Assembly: GCF_025950095.1 (NCBI RefSeq)
Contig: NZ_JAPDDR010000008.1
Location: forward strand, 1 to 64,000
Reading direction: 5' to 3'
Source of the DNA: Luteolibacter rhizosphaerae
GTDB lineage: Bacteria > Verrucomicrobiota > Verrucomicrobiia > Verrucomicrobiales > Akkermansiaceae
Length of the DNA stretch: 64,000 nucleotides
Made by a program: the position numbers and the translations under genes. The notes below the pieces were generated by a model, which saw only the letters and a list, made by a program, of their open reading frames with translations, had not been told where the DNA came from and did no database searches. Below are positions 8,655 to 18,300 of this stretch, piece by piece; position 1 is the stretch's first letter; each line of letters begins with the position of its first letter.

Positions 8655-9251
8655 GTGCTGATCCAGATCTGGGAGAATGTGGGGACCTTTGTGTTCTGCG
8701 TCTCGGGAGCCATCGCCGCCCGGGAAAAGGCGATGGATTGGTTCGGCATGTTCGTGCTGGCCTTCCTGACCGGGGCTGGCGGCGGGATGATCCGGAGCGT
8801 TTTGATCGGGGATGTGCCGCCGTTGTTCCTGAAGGATCCTCTGACCTTCATTCTCGCGATGGCGGGAGCTGCACTCGCGTTGGTGGGGGCGAAGTGGTGG
8901 GCGAAGTTCCACCGGATCGTGTCCTTCTTCGATGCGATCGGTATCGGCCTGTTCACCGTGGCGGGCATCCGGATCGCGCAGTCGCACGGCTTGCCATGGT
9001 GGTCCTGTCTCGCTCTCGGCGTGATCAGCGCGACTTTCGGCGGCTTGCTTCGCGACGTATTGCGGAACCAGATTCCGCTGGTGCTGCGGAAGGAGATCTA
9101 CGCCACCGCCTGCATCATCGGCGGTTTGGCCCTGTTCGGTTTGGATCGGCTCGGTCTACACGAGGGCGTGGTGCTGGGCGTCACGACGGGGATCATCGTC
9201 AGCATCCGCCTGTTGGCGATCCGCTATGCAATCCACCAATCGGTCGGCTGA
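8655..9251 (+). CDS. TRIC/UPF0126 family membrane protein
   Basis: This 198-residue protein starts with GTG at 8655. It consists almost wholly of hydrophobic helices arranged as two similar halves of three, each with a glycine-rich kink: GAGGGMIRSVLIGDVPP in the first half and ATFGGLLRDVLRNQIP in the second. This is the pattern of prokaryotic trimeric intracellular cation channel homologues and of the UPF0126 proteins, some of which transport glycine. It forms an inner-membrane trimer in studied relatives. In the first half the usual GGG-x-x-R-D reads R-S, a conservative change. It follows glpD by 38 bases and may be cotranscribed, with no obvious functional link. Confidence 0.88.
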   Translation: MLIQIWENVGTFVFCVSGAIAAREKAMDWFGMFVLAFLTGAGGGMIRSVLIGDVPPLFLKDPLTFILAMAGAALALVGAKWWAKFHRIVSFFDAIGIGLFTVAGIRIAQSHGLPWWSCLALGVISATFGGLLRDVLRNQIPLVLRKEIYATACIIGGLALFGLDRLGLHEGVVLGVTTGIIVSIRLLAIRYAIHQSVG

Positions 9252-9254
9252 GGA

Positions 9255-9920
9255 TCAGCTTGGGCTCAGTTCGCTCGAAAGATCCCTGATCGGACGGATC
9301 CAGTTCGGATCGCATTCGGCGACCCTGAGGTTCTTCTTTGCCGAAATGAAGAAGAGAGTGGTTTTCTCGGTGCCGTACTTGTAATCCACCCAGCCGTGCG
9401 TCTCGGTCGCAAGCAACCGGTTATGAAGGACGATCGCGAGGTTCTCCGCAAGCTGGACCAAGCTGTAGTCGAAGTTGTCCGGGTTGCCGTCGGAAGGTGG
9501 GTAGAGCGCCTCCGCATCGGTCCAGAGCGAGATCTCGTCGCAGATCGCGGTCTCCTTGTCGAAGCCGAGTATCATCCCCCAAGTTTGTTCAAAGATGGAG
9601 CATTCGTCATCCTCGTTCCAGCCGTAGCCGTTGAAGTCCCTGCCGAAGTTCAACGTGAGTAAGTCGTGGGACCGGATGAGCTTCGCGAAGTCGTCGAAAC
9701 GCCCGTCGAGATACTCGGTGTCGACCGAGAAAACCCTGCTGCGGGCCCATAGCGCCTTGGCAAGGTTCAACGTGCCGCGGTTGTCGCTGTCGAAGTCAAA
9801 CTGACCGGGATGAAAACCGAACTGCGCCATGGTCTCGCGCAACATGGCGGCAAACTCGGGCGTCAGCGTCGTCGGCGGGATGGTGAAGTCCGCGACGAGG
9901 CGTTGGTAAACTTTCGGCAT
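9255..9920 (-). CDS. Hypothetical protein, 221 residues
   Basis: I do not recognise this family. The protein is soluble, acidic and rich in aromatic residues. Readable blocks are TPEFAAMLRETMAQFGFHPGQFD, ARSRVFSVDTEYLDGRFDDFAKLIRSHDLL, LNFGRDFNGYGWNEDDECSI and FDYSLVQLAENLAIVLHNRLL. The alternation of short strands and helices and the many Asp/Trp residues recall immunity or knob-type proteins such as SMI1/KNR4, but no signature proves that. It is convergent with the TRIC gene (3 bases between stops) and starts 11 bases after the HAD phosphatase stop, so it is probably the second gene of that transcript. Confidence 0.6.
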   Translation of the reverse strand: MPKVYQRLVADFTIPPTTLTPEFAAMLRETMAQFGFHPGQFDFDSDNRGTLNLAKALWARSRVFSVDTEYLDGRFDDFAKLIRSHDLLTLNFGRDFNGYGWNEDDECSIFEQTWGMILGFDKETAICDEISLWTDAEALYPPSDGNPDNFDYSLVQLAENLAIVLHNRLLATETHGWVDYKYGTEKTTLFFISAKKNLRVAECDPNWIRPIRDLSSELSPS

Positions 9921-9931
9921 GGGCTTGGGGA

Positions 9932-10735
9932 TCAGGCACCGGTGCCGAAGAAGTGTTCGAGTGCCTCCGCACAGCCTTCGCTATGGGTCAGCAGGCAGAC
10001 GTGCCCTCCGCCTTGGCTGACGTGGGCTCGGATGTCGGGCACGGCATTCGCGGGGCAGGCGAACATCGCCGCCACATCCGGGCTGAGCATCTCGAAATCG
10101 TTGTGGCTGTCGCCGATCGCGAAGACGCGGTCCGTGGCGACGCCGAAGTGACGCGCCACCTCTGCCAAGCTACTGCCTTTCTGGTAGTCCTTGTGGCCGA
10201 AGCGGAGCCAGATGGAGTTCCGCTGCCAGCCCAAGTGCGGAGTGTTCGCGGTCAGCGCTTGGACACGTTCCATGATCCACGCCATCTCCTCCTCGGTGCG
10301 GGCGACGAGGCCGGCCGGATCACCCGGCTGTTCGATCCAGGTGGCACCGGTGTGCTCTTCCACCTCGTTGCGGATGGCATCGAGCACGTCCTGCACCTCG
10401 GCGAAGAAGCGGGCGAGATTGGCCTCGCACTGCTTGTTGTAGGGCTCGTGGGAAACCCAACGGCCTTTCTCGTTCGGTAACCAGACCTCGCGCTCGCGGG
10501 CCACCACCCAGTCCGGAGCGAAAGGAAAACGACCGTCGACCAAGCCCTCTGCGACGTGGCCGATCGAGCGCCCGGTATTGATTCCCCAGAGCGCGCCATG
10601 CTCGCGGCGCAGGCGTTCCAGATTCTGGAAAAGGCGCGGACTGACTGGAGGATTCTCCGCCGGGTGGTAGAGCGTTCCGTCGAAATCGAAGGAAAGGATC
10701 GCTCCAGGGCGGGCAGGGGAATCAAGCGGCTGCAC
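9932..10735 (-). CDS. HAD-superfamily phosphatase (Cof/sucrose-phosphatase-like)
   Basis: The 267-residue protein starts with GTG at 10735. HAD motif I is SFDFDGTLYHP, with nucleophile Asp17 and acid/base Asp19; motif II lies in INTGRS; motif IV is GDSHNDFEML, the double-Asp metal-binding loop. A C2-type cap domain lies between, as in Cof-type sugar-phosphate phosphatases and sucrose-6-phosphate phosphatase. It should hydrolyse a phosphate monoester, probably a sugar phosphate, in the cytoplasm with Mg2+. The substrate cannot be told from the sequence. It begins 45 bases after the OmpA-domain gene on the same strand. Confidence 0.88.
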   Translation of the reverse strand: MQPLDSPARPGAILSFDFDGTLYHPAENPPVSPRLFQNLERLRREHGALWGINTGRSIGHVAEGLVDGRFPFAPDWVVAREREVWLPNEKGRWVSHEPYNKQCEANLARFFAEVQDVLDAIRNEVEEHTGATWIEQPGDPAGLVARTEEEMAWIMERVQALTANTPHLGWQRNSIWLRFGHKDYQKGSSLAEVARHFGVATDRVFAIGDSHNDFEMLSPDVAAMFACPANAVPDIRAHVSQGGGHVCLLTHSEGCAEALEHFFGTGA

Positions 10736-10779
10736 CCCCCGGGGATAGCTGCGGCACGGGCAGGGTCAAGGCCGGGTGC

Positions 10780-12117
10780 CTACTCTTCCTCCACCGGTTC
10801 GGCGCGGAGCGGTTCCAGCTCGGAGGCCTTCGGGGGTTCTTCCTCAACGGGTTCTGCCTTCGGGGGATCTTCTTCCACCGGCTGCGCGCGCGGCGGGGCA
10901 GGGGCAGGGGCAGGGGCAGGAGTTGGCGCTTCATCCACCATGCGGGCCTTCGGAGTCGGCTCGGGAGTGCTGGCCGGGGGCTCTTCGTCCACCGGCAGGG
11001 CACGCATCGGCTTCACCAGCACCGGGTTCGGTGGAATAGCCGGGGGCGGAGCCGTCTGAGGCTTGGTCGGGGCTTGAGCGGTGGTTTGGGCCGGGGGCGT
11101 CGTGCGGCGCATGCGGATCTCCACGCGGCGGTTCGGCGCTTGTTCTTCCACCGTGCCGGTCGTGACTAGGGGTTTGCCCATCCCGTAGCCGCGCGGCACG
11201 ATCTTAGCCCCTTCGAGGCGAAGGGTGTTCACCAGATACTCCCGCACTGCATTCGCACGGCGGCGGGAGAGATCGAGGTTGTAGGCCTCCGAGCCGTAGA
11301 GGTCGGAATAGCCCTCGATCCAGCAATAGAGATTCGGGTTCCGGTCGATGATCAGCGCGAGCTTCATCATGCCGACGCGGGCGCTTTCACGGAGTTCGGC
11401 GCTGTCGTATTCGAAAAGGAGGTCGCTGGGCAGCATCGTTTTCTTGCCCACCAGCACGTCCGGCGAGAGCCCGGCCATGTCGTCGAGGGTCACCACGCCA
11501 TCGAGGCTGCCCTGCTGGACCAAACCTCCGGCGCCCTTTTTGAGCAGGTCTTCGGCGAAACGGTCGAGATTCGAGTCATCGGCCACACTGGCGCCGGGAT
11601 CCACGATGACCTGGGAGTCCGCGGCCAGCGGCAGGGTGTCGTCCGTGCGGCCGAGCTCGGGCAGAGAAGTATCCAGATCGATGCCCGCGGCGGGATCCAC
11701 AACCACGCCCTGCGGATCACCCTCCATCGCGGGATTCTCCAGCCTCACCGCGAACTCCGGCTCGGCCAGATCCGGCTGGATATCCAGCTCGGTGTTCTCC
11801 GGGAGCTTGGCGAGCATGTCGATCTCCTCCAGCAGGTTGGCTGCGGGTGGTGGCGGTTCTACCACATCCTCCGGCACGACCAGATCCTGATCGGGCGGCA
11901 GCACCTCGACCGGCTCCAGATTGATGTGCTCGGTGACGATCTCTTGGGCCGGCATCGTGCCCTGCGAAATCTTGATGTGGCTGAGCGCGAAGAAGGCGGC
12001 CACGTGCAGGATCACGGCGACGAAGAACGCCGCTGCCACCCACCAGCCCATATTATCGGGGCCGGGAAGGCGCATCGGGGTCTCGCGCGCGGCGCGCCAT
12101 CCGTAGCTGTTTTCCAC
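10780..12117 (-). CDS. OmpA-domain protein with inner-membrane anchor and proline-rich tail
   Basis: I take the GTG at 12117 (start of ENSYGWRAARETPMRLPGP) rather than the ATG at 12186, because the longer version prefixes an untypical leader. The 445-residue protein has one membrane helix (about 23-45, MGWWVAAAFFVAVILHVAAF), an acidic linker, and an OmpA C-terminal peptidoglycan-binding domain (about 228-338) with FEYDSAELRESARV, the YNLDLSRRRANAVREYL helix and NRRVEIRMRR. It then ends in about 105 residues of Pro/Glu-rich repeats (PVEEDPPKAEPVEEEPPK). A signal anchor plus periplasmic peptidoglycan-binding domain resembles MotB or TonB-like linkers more than an outer-membrane OmpA. A job tethering the inner membrane to the cell wall is inferred. 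Confidence 0.82.
   Translation of the reverse strand: MENSYGWRAARETPMRLPGPDNMGWWVAAAFFVAVILHVAAFFALSHIKISQGTMPAQEIVTEHINLEPVEVLPPDQDLVVPEDVVEPPPPAANLLEEIDMLAKLPENTELDIQPDLAEPEFAVRLENPAMEGDPQGVVVDPAAGIDLDTSLPELGRTDDTLPLAADSQVIVDPGASVADDSNLDRFAEDLLKKGAGGLVQQGSLDGVVTLDDMAGLSPDVLVGKKTMLPSDLLFEYDSAELRESARVGMMKLALIIDRNPNLYCWIEGYSDLYGSEAYNLDLSRRRANAVREYLVNTLRLEGAKIVPRGYGMGKPLVTTGTVEEQAPNRRVEIRMRRTTPPAQTTAQAPTKPQTAPPPAIPPNPVLVKPMRALPVDEEPPASTPEPTPKARMVDEAPTPAPAPAPAPPRAQPVEEDPPKAEPVEEEPPKASELEPLRAEPVEEE
10895..10918. repeat. Hexanucleotide tandem repeat GGGGCA x4
   Basis: Four perfect copies of GGGGCA lie inside the OmpA-domain gene and encode the alternating Ala-Pro run of its tail on the minus strand. 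The 6-bp unit keeps the frame, so slippage would change only the length of the Ala-Pro stretch. Confidence 0.7.
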
Positions 12118-12209
12118 GGGCGGACTATACGCCCGGGACAAGCGCTGACAATCACCGGCTTGCGGAACAGCCTTGCCGCTTGGCACCGGGTCTGCTCGAC
12201 TAGGGTGTC

Positions 12210-12452
12210 ATGCCTGCCAAAAAAGCTGCGAAGAAAGCGGCCAAGAAGGCCGCCTCCGAGGCCCCCGCCAAGAAGGCTGCGAAAAAGGCCGCCAAGAAAG
12301 CGACGGCCAAGAAGGCCGCCAAAGCGAGCGAGGCCACTCCGCCGGACGTCGCAAAAGCCGCTTATTTGAACTACAAGAGCCGGGAGGAGCAGGGGATCTA
12401 TGGGGATCAGCTCGGAGATTGGCTGGCGGCGGAGAAATCCGAAGACACCTGA
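12210..12452 (+). CDS. Histone-H1-like Lys/Ala-rich protein with DUF2934-like end
   Basis: The 80-residue protein has two parts. Residues 1-40 are near-perfect repeats of KKAAK/AKKA, like the tail of eukaryotic histone H1 and bacterial Hc1/AlgP-type proteins, which bind DNA without sequence preference. Residues 46-75 (VAKAAYLNYKSREEQGIYGD, then QLGDWLAAE) match the short DUF2934 pattern: an A-Y pair, a glycine turn and a D-W-x-x-A-E end. A DNA-binding tail joined to this small helical motif suggests a nucleoid-associated or stress protein. The gene is divergent from the OmpA-domain gene and ends 36 bases before the hom start. Confidence 0.85.
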   Translation: MPAKKAAKKAAKKAASEAPAKKAAKKAAKKATAKKAAKASEATPPDVAKAAYLNYKSREEQGIYGDQLGDWLAAEKSEDT

Positions 12453-12488
12453 CCCGCTTTGCGCTTTTCCGCGGGCCGCCGTCCCCTG

Positions 12489-13814
12489 ATGGTCGCGCCC
12501 GTGAATTGCAGCTCTCTTGGTATCGGTCTCGCCGGTCTCGGCACGGTGGGTTCCGGCGTGGTCCTGGCCCTTGAACGCAATGCGGGCCTGATCTGCGACC
12601 GCACCGGCGGCGTGGTGAATCTGGAAGTGGCCAAGGTGCTGGTGCGCGACTTGAACAAAGTGCGCCCGGTGAACTTGCCCGCAGAGAAGCTGACGACCTC
12701 TTGGCAGGAGCTCGTCGCCGATCCGGCGGTGGACATCGTGGTGGAGCTGATCGGTGGCACCACCGATGCCTATGAGATCGTGTCTGCGGCCCTGAAAGCC
12801 GGGAAGCCGGTGGTCACGGGGAACAAGGCCCTGCTGGCCGAGCGCGGGGTGGAGCTTTTCGCTCTCTCCAAGGAGCACGATGCTCCGATCCATTTTGAAG
12901 CGGCGGTGGCCGGAGGCATTCCGATCATCAAGACGGTGCAGGAGTCCTTCATCGGAAACCGCATCCATTCGATCACGGGGATCATCAACGGCACCTCGAA
13001 CTACATCCTGGAGCGCATGACGACCGCGGGCTTGGAGTTCTCCGCCGCCCTAGCCGAGGCACAGGCGCTGGGCTACGCCGAGGCGGACCCGGCGCTCGAT
13101 GTGAATGGCTGGGATGCCGCGCACAAGGCGATCCTGCTGGCCTCGCTGGCCTACGGCTTCCCGATCGACCCGGCGCAGGTGCATGTGGCCGGGATCGAGC
13201 AGGTCCGGCCCATCGACATCGAGTTTGCAACCCGCCTCGGCTACGTGGTGAAGCTGCTGGCGGTGGTGCGCGAGCACCCGGGCGGCGAAGTGGAGCTGCG
13301 CTTGCAGCCCTCTTTCATCCCGAAGAGCCACATCCTGGCCAGCGTGCACGGCGTCTTCAACGCAGTGGCAGTGCATGGCGATGCTGCGGGCGAATCACTC
13401 TTCTATGGCCGCGGGGCCGGCCAAGATCCGACCGCCTCGTCCGTGGTGGCCGATCTCGTGGAGGCGGCGCGCTCGCTGCGCCAGACCACGGGTCATCGCG
13501 GCTTCCTGCCCTATCGCGAGAGCGGCGTGCTGCTCCCGGTGGAGGATACGGAAACCGCCTACTACGTGCGCTTCGATGTCACCGACCGCCCCGGCGTGAT
13601 CGCCGAGGTGGCACGGGTCCTGGCGGATGCGGGCATCGGCATTTCCGGCACCCATTCGCCGGTGAAGCCGGACCAGCCGGACGCGGCCTTCCTCGATATG
13701 GTTTTCCTGCTCCACACCTGCCGCTTCGGCCTGCTGCAGGAGACCCTCGACAAGATCGAGGCTCTCGACTGCATCAACAGCAAGCCGGTGGTGTTCCGGA
13801 TCGAAAAGCTCTGA
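12489..13814 (+). CDS. hom: Homoserine dehydrogenase
   Basis: The ATG at 12489 is chosen; an in-frame TTG at 12459 is also open. The 441-residue enzyme reduces aspartate semialdehyde to homoserine with NAD(P)H, the branch point to threonine and methionine. The NAD-binding GLAGLGTVGSGVV is at the N-terminus, the substrate region contains TGNKALLAERG, GIINGTSNYILERM and the DPALDVNGWDAAHK motif with the catalytic Asp and Lys. A C-terminal ACT domain (TDRPGVIAEVARVLADAG) suggests feedback control by threonine. The enzyme is not fused to aspartokinase. Its stop abuts that of the convergent cupin gene. Confidence 0.97.
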   Translation: MVAPVNCSSLGIGLAGLGTVGSGVVLALERNAGLICDRTGGVVNLEVAKVLVRDLNKVRPVNLPAEKLTTSWQELVADPAVDIVVELIGGTTDAYEIVSAALKAGKPVVTGNKALLAERGVELFALSKEHDAPIHFEAAVAGGIPIIKTVQESFIGNRIHSITGIINGTSNYILERMTTAGLEFSAALAEAQALGYAEADPALDVNGWDAAHKAILLASLAYGFPIDPAQVHVAGIEQVRPIDIEFATRLGYVVKLLAVVREHPGGEVELRLQPSFIPKSHILASVHGVFNAVAVHGDAAGESLFYGRGAGQDPTASSVVADLVEAARSLRQTTGHRGFLPYRESGVLLPVEDTETAYYVRFDVTDRPGVIAEVARVLADAGIGISGTHSPVKPDQPDAAFLDMVFLLHTCRFGLLQETLDKIEALDCINSKPVVFRIEKL

Positions 13815-14261
13815 TCACAGCATCCGGCAGGGCGTCATACCCTCGCGGATGCTGCTCCACGGAGCTTGCGAGGAAACGTCCTTGGGGTCCTCGGCCTGGT
13901 CTTCCGGAGAAGGAAGGACGGCCGGGGAGAGGATGGCGTGGAAGACGAGCGTCTCGTCGAAGGGATTGTAGGTGGCGTGGACCACTCCGGCCGGGAGATG
14001 CGCGATCTCGCCGGGCCCGAGGATGCGGTATTCATCGCCTACCCATTGCTCGGCGCGGCCCGAGACAACGTGGATGATTTCCTCACGGTGGGGGTGGAGA
14101 TGGAAGGGGTGACAGTGCCCCGGCGGCATGGTGGCGCGGACCATCAAAAGCTTCTCGGCGGGAACCAGGTCCGGACGGCAGAGCCACTCGTTATGGGTCC
14201 AGGCATTGGTCTCGCAAATGGGCTCGCCGGTCTGGACGAATCGCTTCTTGGTCTCGCTCAT
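13815..14261 (-). CDS. Cupin-domain protein
   Basis: This 148-residue protein holds a single small beta-barrel of the cupin type. The metal-binding motif is seen as PGHCHPFHLHPHREEIIHVVSG (His-x-His and Glu ligands) and the second motif as GEIAHLPAGVVHATYN (His ligand). Such proteins bind a divalent metal and act as isomerases, oxygenases or sugar-binding sensors; the exact reaction cannot be read. It is divergent from the AraC regulator at 14388 with a 126-base gap, so it may be a target of that regulator. Confidence 0.88.
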   Translation of the reverse strand: MSETKKRFVQTGEPICETNAWTHNEWLCRPDLVPAEKLLMVRATMPPGHCHPFHLHPHREEIIHVVSGRAEQWVGDEYRILGPGEIAHLPAGVVHATYNPFDETLVFHAILSPAVLPSPEDQAEDPKDVSSQAPWSSIREGMTPCRML

Positions 14262-14387
14262 GGGTTATCTGATCTGCACTTCTACGTTTCCAAGATGGCG
14301 CGACAAGCACCGGAAGCGCAACTGAGGATATCTGAAATCCACATTTCGCGAGCTTGATTGGCGGCGGGATGGGAATAGCTTGAGGGG

Positions 14388-15233
14388 ATGCCTGTAGCCA
14401 CTCTGCCCGATGTGACCCGCAGCCACGTGGTGCGGGGCGACGAGCAGGATGATCGCGGATGGATCCGCGAGAGTCCGCTCTGTCCTCTCCTCGCGCAGCA
14501 TCACATCGCCCATGTGGGGGTGCTGGAGGCTCGCGAGCCCTTCGGGATTTCGCGTCCCGATCAGTCCGGGACTTTCATGCTGGCCTGCTTCGGAGGCAGC
14601 GGCTTGGTGCGGGCGGACGGGCAGTGGAAGAAAGTCTCGGCGGGGAATGCCTGCCTGCTGCCGCCTTTCGTGACGAATGCGATGAAGGCGACAGGGAGCG
14701 AGCCATGGCGGATCTGCTGGGTGCGCTACCGGGAATCGCGCGAATCCAATCCGGTGGTCTCAGCGGCTTCGCCGGTGCTGGGAACCTATGACCCGATGCC
14801 TCTGCTACACGCGATCCAAGGTCTGCATGCGGAGATGAAGGGCAGCGCGACGCCAGCGGTGCAGCACCTGTGGACCGAGCTGATCCAATCGTATGTCTTG
14901 CGCTTCGCCCAGCCGCATCAGGCGGACTCGCGTCTGTGGAAGCTTTGGGAGTCGGTGCAGAAGTCTCTCGATCATCAGTGGACCTTGGAGGAACTCGCGA
15001 GCCGTGCCTGCGTGTGCAAGGAGCACCTCCGCCGCCTCTGCCGGAGCGAGCTCGGCCGTAGCCCGATGCAGCATGTGACCTTCCTGCGCATGCAGCACGC
15101 GCGGCATCTGTTAGCCACGACCGATGAGAAGGTCGAATCGATCACCCGCGAGATCGGCTACACGAACCCGCACACGTTTTCCAATACCTTCAAGAAGTGG
15201 ATCGGCTGGCGCCCTTCGGAGCACCGGCGGTGA
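14388..15233 (+). CDS. AraC-family transcriptional regulator
   Basis: The 281-residue protein has an N-terminal cupin-like sensor domain (about 40-115, with SGTFMLACFGGSGLVRADG) and a C-terminal pair of helix-turn-helix units: WTLEELASRACVCKEHLRRL and the AraC signature VESITREIGYTNPHTFSNTF. The domain order is that of sugar-responsive AraC activators. It is divergent from the cupin gene and ends 92 bases before the start of the giant dehydrogenase gene, so control of one or both, in response to a carbohydrate, is a reasonable inference. Confidence 0.9.
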   Translation: MPVATLPDVTRSHVVRGDEQDDRGWIRESPLCPLLAQHHIAHVGVLEAREPFGISRPDQSGTFMLACFGGSGLVRADGQWKKVSAGNACLLPPFVTNAMKATGSEPWRICWVRYRESRESNPVVSAASPVLGTYDPMPLLHAIQGLHAEMKGSATPAVQHLWTELIQSYVLRFAQPHQADSRLWKLWESVQKSLDHQWTLEELASRACVCKEHLRRLCRSELGRSPMQHVTFLRMQHARHLLATTDEKVESITREIGYTNPHTFSNTFKKWIGWRPSEHRR

Positions 15234-15325
15234 ATCCACATGTCCGTATTCCTTCTGCTGTCCGCGCGAGGAAGTCCTTCAAACCCACGTCTAGGGAGCC
15301 AATGTCAGCGGCTCTCACCTGTATC

Positions 15326-18300
15326 ATGAAACCCCGATCTATCCGTCGCTCGCTCGAATCATTGGCGATGCTTGCCGTTCTGAGCGGCTCTGCCTTGGCC
15401 GCGCCTCCGGAACTATTCCAGCAGTCGAAGGAACCCTTGATCTCCGGCACGACCGCGAGTGCGGCCCTGCCGGGCGATGCGGAGCTGGCGAAGGCGAAGG
15501 TGGTGTTGCTCACGGGCGGAGCACCTTGGAGCGCGGCAGATCGCCAGCGGCTCGAAGCTTACGTCGAGAAAGGCGGCGGCCTCGTGCTGGTTCATGATGC
15601 AATCCCGGCATCCGGATGGGTGGAGGGTGAAGTGAGCCGCTGGTCCGGCGTGGTGCCGCTGTTCTTCACCCCTCCCGGGCGGGAGGATGCGGTAAGCAGC
15701 GGGATCTCGAATTTTGATATCGACGACGAGATGATCTACGGCCTGCGCACGCCGCAGGACGCGAAGGTGCTGGCTACGACATGGACGCCTAACAGAAAGC
15801 ACCTGAAGGGCACCGATCCTCAGCCCTACGTCTACGGTGTCTCGCCGATGGTGTGGTCGCAGACCAAAGGCAAAGGTCGCATCGTCTTCTTCGTGCCGGG
15901 TAAGAACGAGGCGACATGGAAGCATCCGGCGATCCGCACGATGCTACGTCGCTCGGTGGCATGGGCTTCGCAGAATGACAAGGTGGACGAATGGTCGGAG
16001 AAGGATGACCTCGCCGCGCTGGTCTATCCTCCCGGCGGCCCGCTGGCACCGCAGAAGGCTGTGGATACCCTGCAGATTCATCCGGAGTTCAAGGTGGATC
16101 TGGTCGCTGCCGAGCCCCTGATCTCAAAGCCGCTGAACATTGATTGGGATCATCGCGGGCGCATGTGGGTGGTCGAAAGCCTGGAGTATCCCGAGGGCAA
16201 GCGCGGTGGCGGCCCGGAGTCGATGCACACCGTCTGGCAGCGGGACACCCCGCTCGACAAACCGGCGGCGACCGATCGCCCCGGTCGCGACCGGATCTCG
16301 ATCCTCGAAGATAGCGATGGGGACGGCGTGATGGATCGCAAGCAGGTCTTCGCCGAGGACCTCGATCTCGCGACCAGCTTCTGCTTCTACAAGGATGGCG
16401 TGGTCGTGGCCCAGCCGCCGCATATCTACCTGATCCGCGATACGAATAATGACGGGAAAAGCGATCGTCGTGAGATCCTCTATACCGGCTTGGGAACCTT
16501 CGACACCCACGCGGTCCTGAACAATCTGCGCTGGGGCCTGGATGGCTGGATCTATGCCACGCACGGCTACTCCAGCTCGAACAAGGTCACTTCAGGCGAC
16601 GGCAAGAAAGACTTCGGAGCGATCGGTTCTGGGGTCATCCGCTTCCGTCCGGATGGCTCGGCGATCGAGATGTACAGCGCGAAGAGCGGCAATTGCTGGG
16701 GCGTGGACATGACTTCCGAAGGCGAGATGTTCTTCACCCAGCCGACTTCCGGCGACTTGGTGATGCACGTGCCCGTCTCCGACAAGTTGATGGCGGCGGG
16801 CGGCATGGCCCGCGATCCGTCCTGGCAGGTGATGGTGCACCTCCGCCCGGTGAAGCCGCTCATGAGCTGGGAGGAAATCGTGGAGAACCAGCCGAACGAC
16901 GTGATCGGTTCCTTCACCGCGGCCTGCGGTTGCGCGGTCTATGAGGGCGGAGCTTGGCCCGATCAGTGGACGCGCGGCTACTTCACGGCCGAGCCCACAG
17001 TTCACATCATTCACCATGAGGCCTTGAGCGTGGACGGTCCGACCTTCTCCGCCGCCAAGACGCGTGAGGAAGAGTTCTCCGCCACCCGCGACTTCTGGAG
17101 CCGCCCCATCGACACCCGCGTGGGTCCGGATGGCCAGCTCTACGTGATCGACTGCTACAACCAGGCGATCCTGCACAACGATCCCCGCGGCCCGATCCAT
17201 CTCTGGAATCATCAGGCTGCGCGTCCGGACCGCGACCACTTCTTCGGTCGTATCCACCGCTATCATCACAAGGATTCAAAGCCGCTGCCGAAGGCCGATC
17301 TCACCAATCTCGAAGGCTGTCTCGCCGCCCTCTCCCATCCGAATCGCGAGATCCGCTTCCGCGCCCAGCGCATGATCGAAGAGGGCGACCTCAAGGCCGC
17401 TGCCACCAAGCTGGCGGGTGCCAAAGGCGTGACCAAGCTCCACTCGCTCTGGATCCGCGCCGCCGCCGGTGTGCTGAGCCCACAGGAAATCACCGCCGCG
17501 CTGGAAGATCCGGATACCGCCGTGCGCGTCACCATCGGTCGTGTGATCGGCGCCTATCCGAAGCTCGTGAACGCCGATGTGGTTGCCACCGTGGCGAAGC
17601 ATCTGCCTGCCGAGAACGATTCCCGCGTCCGCCTGCAATGGCTGGCGGGATTGCCGGAAGATGCCGTGCTGTCGGCGGACGTTCTGGTTGGCCTGCAAGC
17701 GAAGGCCGAAGACATTTGGACTCGTGCCGCGATCGGACGCCTTGCGAAGAACCGCCCGGCCGAGGTGCTGGCCACCGCGCTCGCCGCGCCGGCCCCGGAG
17801 AAGCAAGCGCCGCTGGCCGCGCTCCTCTTCGATGCCTTCGGCAAGGATGGCAAGACCTTGGCCTCGATGCTTGAGGCGATCGGTCAATCCGGAGCGAAGG
17901 GCACCGCGATCGCGACTGCCTCGCTGCGCTCCTTGCGGAACCGCGAACTGCCTGCCGATGCGAAACTCGATGAAGTGCTCGCGAAGCTGGCGGCAAGTCC
18001 TACCCCGCAGATCGCTGCATCAGCCCTGCCTCTCGCGGCGGCGCGCTGGAACGAAGCCGAGGCCAAGCAGAAGCTGCCGCCCCTGACGGACAAGTTGCTC
18101 GCGGCAGCCCCGAACGATCCCGAGGTGCTCGGCCCGCTCGGTATCCTGCCCGCCTTCGATGAGAAGCTGGAAAAGGCGCTCGCCGCCGCGGTGTCCAGCG
18201 GTGATGCCGCCCTGCGCGGACCGGTCTTGGAGGCCGTGGTCAGCAATGGCTCCGCCGATGCTGCCGCTCTGATGATTGAAGTGCTTCCCGCTCTGGCCAC

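Noticed and set aside
12459-12488. Earlier TTG start for hom
   Set aside because: It adds ten residues without family match. The ATG at 12489 lies close before the NAD-binding strand, as in relatives.
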